From Brasilonema sp. CT11 (lineage in GTDB: Bacteria > Cyanobacteriota > Cyanobacteriia > Cyanobacteriales > Nostocaceae): DNA of 55,309 bases. The DNA is taken from assembly GCF_017982655.1 (NCBI RefSeq), contig NZ_JABXYX010000046.1, positions 1 to 55,309 on the forward strand. Direction: 5' to 3'. The notes beneath the pieces were generated by a model. The model was not told the origin of the DNA and ran no database searches. It saw only the letters and a list, made by a program, of their open reading frames with translations. Below, piece after piece: positions 52,785 through 55,309 of this stretch (the stretch's first letter is position 1; every line of letters starts with the position of its first letter). Both the position numbers and the translations under genes were made by a program.

Positions 52785-54200
52785 ATGCAGAACACTACTA
52801 GTACTCAAGAGGTACTTGTACTAGAGGATGGACAAGCACCTCCTCCAGGTACTACCACTCCACCACGAAAGCCAAGGTGGTATGACACGTTTACTTACAT
52901 AGGGAATCCCGATCAGTTTTGCCGCAAAAATCTGAAAGAGTATGGTCCTATCTTCAACACAGGTGTCTTTGGTGGCACAACCATTTTTGTCGGCTGTGCT
53001 AGAGCGATTCAAATGGCATTTAATGGGGACTTGAAATATACAGAGATTGCATTGCCAGAAACCACAATGGATATGTTCGGCGAGTACAGTCTGTTCCAGC
53101 GCCCTGACTTGCATCGCCAACGCAAAAGTTCACTGCGTCCTGGGCTTACTGGACATGCACTTGATGGATATATCCCCCACATAAATAACACAATTACGCA
53201 TGGCATCGAAGGTTGGATTACCCCCAGCCAAATGGCGCTTTACCCTGCAGTAGAGAAGATCTGCTTTGATGTACTCACCCCTCTGCTGCTGGGAGTCAGC
53301 TTGGATGATTCAAATCCAGACACTTTTGCACAGCTACCTGTGTCCTCCAAAGCAGAGCTAAAAGCTTTGTACAAGACATTTTTTGATGGCTTTTATGGCT
53401 TGTCCAAGTGGAAGTCCCCCTTAACAACCTACGGTCGAGGACTCAAGGCACGCGGTGCGCTGCTCGATTTCATGCGTGCAGTGGTGAAAAGGCGACGGAC
53501 AGAAGGCAAAGCGATGAACGCCACGGCGGACTTTCTATCTATGATGCTAGTTAGTCAGGAGGAAAATCCAGATGGGATATTTAGTGATACCTTGGTTGAG
53601 AACCAGTGCCTGCTACAGTTATGGGCGTCACACTACGAAATCTCTGGACTGATATCTTCGCTCATATACCAGCTAGGACAGCATCCGCAAGTGATGCAGC
53701 GGCTACAGGAGGAACAGGCAGAGGTGGTAGGTACACAGAGCAATGTCAGCATACTCTCACCCGAGCTTTTGAAGCAGATGGTATTCCTAGAGGCGACTAT
53801 CAAAGAGACACTGCGCACGCTACCTCCCAGTTCCACTGCTAACCGCCGACTCACCAAGTCTGTTGTGCTGGATGGTGTGCTGTATGAAAAGGGCTGTGTC
53901 CTGATTGCAGAGCCACGAATCGCGCACACCATGCCAGAATACTTTCACGAACCAGAGAGATTTGCTCCAGAGCGCTTTCTGCCCGAGCGCGGGGAGGGAA
54001 AGATGTATGAGTTCATCCCGTTTGGGGGCGGTGTACACGCATGCCTGGGGGCACAGATGGCTATGCTGGTCACTAAGGTGTTCGCATCTCATATCCTACG
54101 TATGTTTGACTGGAACTCAACCGGCAAAGCAAAGTTTGTCCAGTTTCCGCTCAAGAAGATCAAGGATGATTACCAAATTAACATTGCACGCCAAGAATAA
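52785..54200 (+). CDS. Cytochrome P450 with a non-canonical I-helix
   Basis: A 471-residue P450. The heme loop is FIPFGGGVHACLGAQMA with Cys near residue 419; ExxR is in KETLR near 339; PERFLPER is the meander part. It has no membrane anchor, as is usual for bacterial P450s, and resembles the CYP120-type group. The I-helix oxygen-activation motif, usually (A/G)Gx(D/E)T, reads ASHYEIS (about 280-286): the acidic residue stays but Thr is replaced by Ile. The gene ends the 50.4-54.2 kb run and is followed by a terminator. Confidence 0.88.
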   Translation: MQNTTSTQEVLVLEDGQAPPPGTTTPPRKPRWYDTFTYIGNPDQFCRKNLKEYGPIFNTGVFGGTTIFVGCARAIQMAFNGDLKYTEIALPETTMDMFGEYSLFQRPDLHRQRKSSLRPGLTGHALDGYIPHINNTITHGIEGWITPSQMALYPAVEKICFDVLTPLLLGVSLDDSNPDTFAQLPVSSKAELKALYKTFFDGFYGLSKWKSPLTTYGRGLKARGALLDFMRAVVKRRRTEGKAMNATADFLSMMLVSQEENPDGIFSDTLVENQCLLQLWASHYEISGLISSLIYQLGQHPQVMQRLQEEQAEVVGTQSNVSILSPELLKQMVFLEATIKETLRTLPPSSTANRRLTKSVVLDGVLYEKGCVLIAEPRIAHTMPEYFHEPERFAPERFLPERGEGKMYEFIPFGGGVHACLGAQMAMLVTKVFASHILRMFDWNSTGKAKFVQFPLKKIKDDYQINIARQE

Positions 54201-54300
54201 TCATGGTGCCACATTGTATGGTGCCGAGGGAAATTGTTAAACAATCCTCTAGCAATATAGCAGAAGAGTTTATCATCTATCCAAAGATATATTTTTTAAG

Positions 54301-54331
54301 TCGCTGACATTTTCCGGCAGCGATTTTTTTT
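54301..54331 (+). terminator. Rho-independent terminator after the P450 gene
   Basis: Stem TCGCTG and CAGCGA with an 11-base loop, followed by eight T residues. Confidence 0.8.
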
Positions 54332-54593
54332 GCAAAATTAATGACCACAGCTGCTGTGGCATTATCACATATTCGGCAGTCTAATCAATGCGATCGCCGA
54401 GATCTAAAAAACTTACCCTCCACTCTTTTGCTATGGAGCTTCAAGAACACGCAATAAATCATCGACCATTCCATTCTTAAAGTGTTGATGCAACGGAGGT
54501 TGAGCCTGTTCGCAACAGTTCACTCGACGACATCAAAAGCGTTTCATTTAGAAAAATTTGACAAAAAACATAAAAACTGTCAACATACATTCT
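54332..54593. other. Intergenic region with candidate TetR operator
   Basis: No gene visible. TTGACA at 54558-54563 and TGTCAA at 54578-54583 form inverted arms, and TGTCAA recurs at 54595-54600 over the start codon of tetR. This is a good candidate for an autoregulatory site, and TTGACA may double as the -35 box. Confidence 0.45.
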
Positions 54594-55127
54594 ATGTCAA
54601 CACGATCTAAACAAGCGGCTGCGGAGCGCCGGGCGAGCATTTTGCAAGCGGCGCGCTGGTGTTTCCTCAATTTCGGCTACGGCAAAACATCGCTTGACGA
54701 CATTGCGAAGCGTGCGAATATCTCACGCACGCTTATCTATCGAATGTTCAAGGATAAGGAAGGCATTTTCATTGGTGTCTTCGAGGATTGGCTTGAGGCG
54801 CGTTATCCGACGGCTCAGCAAGCCGCTATTGGTGCGGGAAGCAAGTTCGAGCGCCTTTTCAAGGTGTGCGAGGTGATGCTGCTTGAACCGTGGGTCGAAA
54901 TGGCGGGCGCGCCTATGGCGGCCGAGTTCTACGACGTGTGTGCGCGCCTCGATCCTGACGTCGAGGCGAGATATCAAAACGTGATGCTAGAAAGCGTTCA
55001 AACAATCTTGGAGGACAAGGATTTGGCTGAATTGTTTCTACTCGCCATCGACGGTCTCCAAGGGGACATGCCAACGCCAGCGGTGCTGAAGCGTCGGGTG
55101 GAACTGCTAGTTAAACGCTTTGTTTAA
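54594..55127 (+). CDS. TetR/AcrR family regulator, GC-rich
   Basis: A protein of about 177 residues from ATG 54594 (MSTRSKQAAAERRASILQAA). The helix-turn-helix reads CFLNFGYGKTSLDDIAKRANISRTLIYRMFKDKEGIF. The C-terminal ligand domain is not specific. Base composition is visibly richer in G and C than the rest of the window (for example GCGGAGCGCCGGGCGAGC near 54620). An aldo/keto reductase gene follows after 56 bases and is a likely target. Confidence 0.87.
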   Translation: MSTRSKQAAAERRASILQAARWCFLNFGYGKTSLDDIAKRANISRTLIYRMFKDKEGIFIGVFEDWLEARYPTAQQAAIGAGSKFERLFKVCEVMLLEPWVEMAGAPMAAEFYDVCARLDPDVEARYQNVMLESVQTILEDKDLAELFLLAIDGLQGDMPTPAVLKRRVELLVKRFV

Positions 55128-55183
55128 CCGATTGGCATCCATAGGAAATGAATGAACCACAACAAATCGCATAGAAGGACATC

Positions 55184-55309
55184 ATGAAATACTATTTACT
55201 CGGAAAAAGCGGGCTGCGGGTTTCGGAACTCGCTCTCGGAACGATGACATTCGGAACGGATTGGGGATGGGGTGCCGCGCCCGATGAAGCGCGCAACATG
55301 CTGGATATG
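55184..55309 (+). CDS. Aldo/keto reductase, 5' part (cut by the window end)
   Basis: The first 42 codons are present: MKYYLLGKSGLRVSELALG, TMTFGTDWGWGA and the following PDEARNML. This is the start of an aldo/keto reductase barrel (first strand and the G-T-M-x-F-G motif). GAAGGA lies at the right distance ahead. The gene probably forms a unit with the GC-rich tetR gene before it; such pairs are common for redox or stress-linked reductases. Confidence 0.88.
   Translation, partial: MKYYLLGKSGLRVSELALGTMTFGTDWGWGAAPDEARNMLDM

Overview
The window comes from a cyanobacterium, most likely a filamentous, heterocyst-type lineage such as Nostocales. Evidence: frequent GCGATCGC (HIP1) octamers, short tandem and palindromic repeats between and inside genes, XisH/XisI genes, a DevB-DevC-DevA type exporter, an Mg-chelatase H-type protein, a GUN4-domain kinase, a TxlA-type thioredoxin and a PixJ-type photoreceptor. 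There is no rRNA, tRNA or CRISPR array that I can see.

Layout. 0-4 kb: an N-truncated TnpB remnant whose right end abuts a large membrane photoreceptor-like protein with three tandem dual-cysteine (DXCF-type) cyanobacteriochrome GAF domains and a diverged chemoreceptor signalling tip. 4.5-17.4 kb: a class 1 DISARM anti-phage locus in the expected order drmD-drmMI-drmA-drmB, read on the minus strand. drmA and drmB look intact, while drmMI and drmD are pseudogenes. The locus has been invaded by xisH-xisI, a DUF2281 antitoxin with a MazF-like remnant, a DUF5674 gene pair and a gene with two in-frame stop codons. 17.4-21.2 kb: membrane proteins (GT-C-like, TspO-like) and an anchored protein with two similar repeats. 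21.5-26.3 kb: TetR regulator and devB-devC-methyltransferase-devA, with a matching 18-bp motif in front of tetR and devC. 26.4-34 kb: second xisHI (xisH broken), two Ser/Thr kinases (the second fused to GUN4), HicBA toxin-antitoxin, and a ChlH/BchH/CobN-family chelatase subunit. 34.3-37.2 kb: CHAD, DUF3616 and flavodoxin genes.

37.7-43.5 kb is the most interesting part. A small precursor-like peptide with a double-Gly leader and a 16-residue Ser/Thr/Cys core lies between two pairs of genes, each pair a HopA1-type lyase plus an APH-type kinase. This combination is the split Ser/Thr dehydratase of class V lanthipeptides (LxmY/LxmK) and thioamitides (TvaD/TvaC). The cluster therefore looks like a cyanobacterial RiPP system with a duplicated dehydratase, in which one kinase copy has lost its catalytic Asp (HND to HNN).

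44-46.2 kb: a NIL-domain ferredoxin and an intact IscB nuclease with its probable omega-RNA. 46.5-50.3 kb: txlA, a small membrane protein, BrnT/BrnA, a solitary cytosine-C5 methyltransferase and murG. 50.4-54.2 kb: NTF2-like, SDR, ICMT-like and P450 genes in one direction, closed by a terminator. 54.6 kb to the end: a GC-rich TetR plus aldo/keto reductase (cut by the window edge) that look transferred.

All calls are from reading motifs and neighbourhood. No database search was run.
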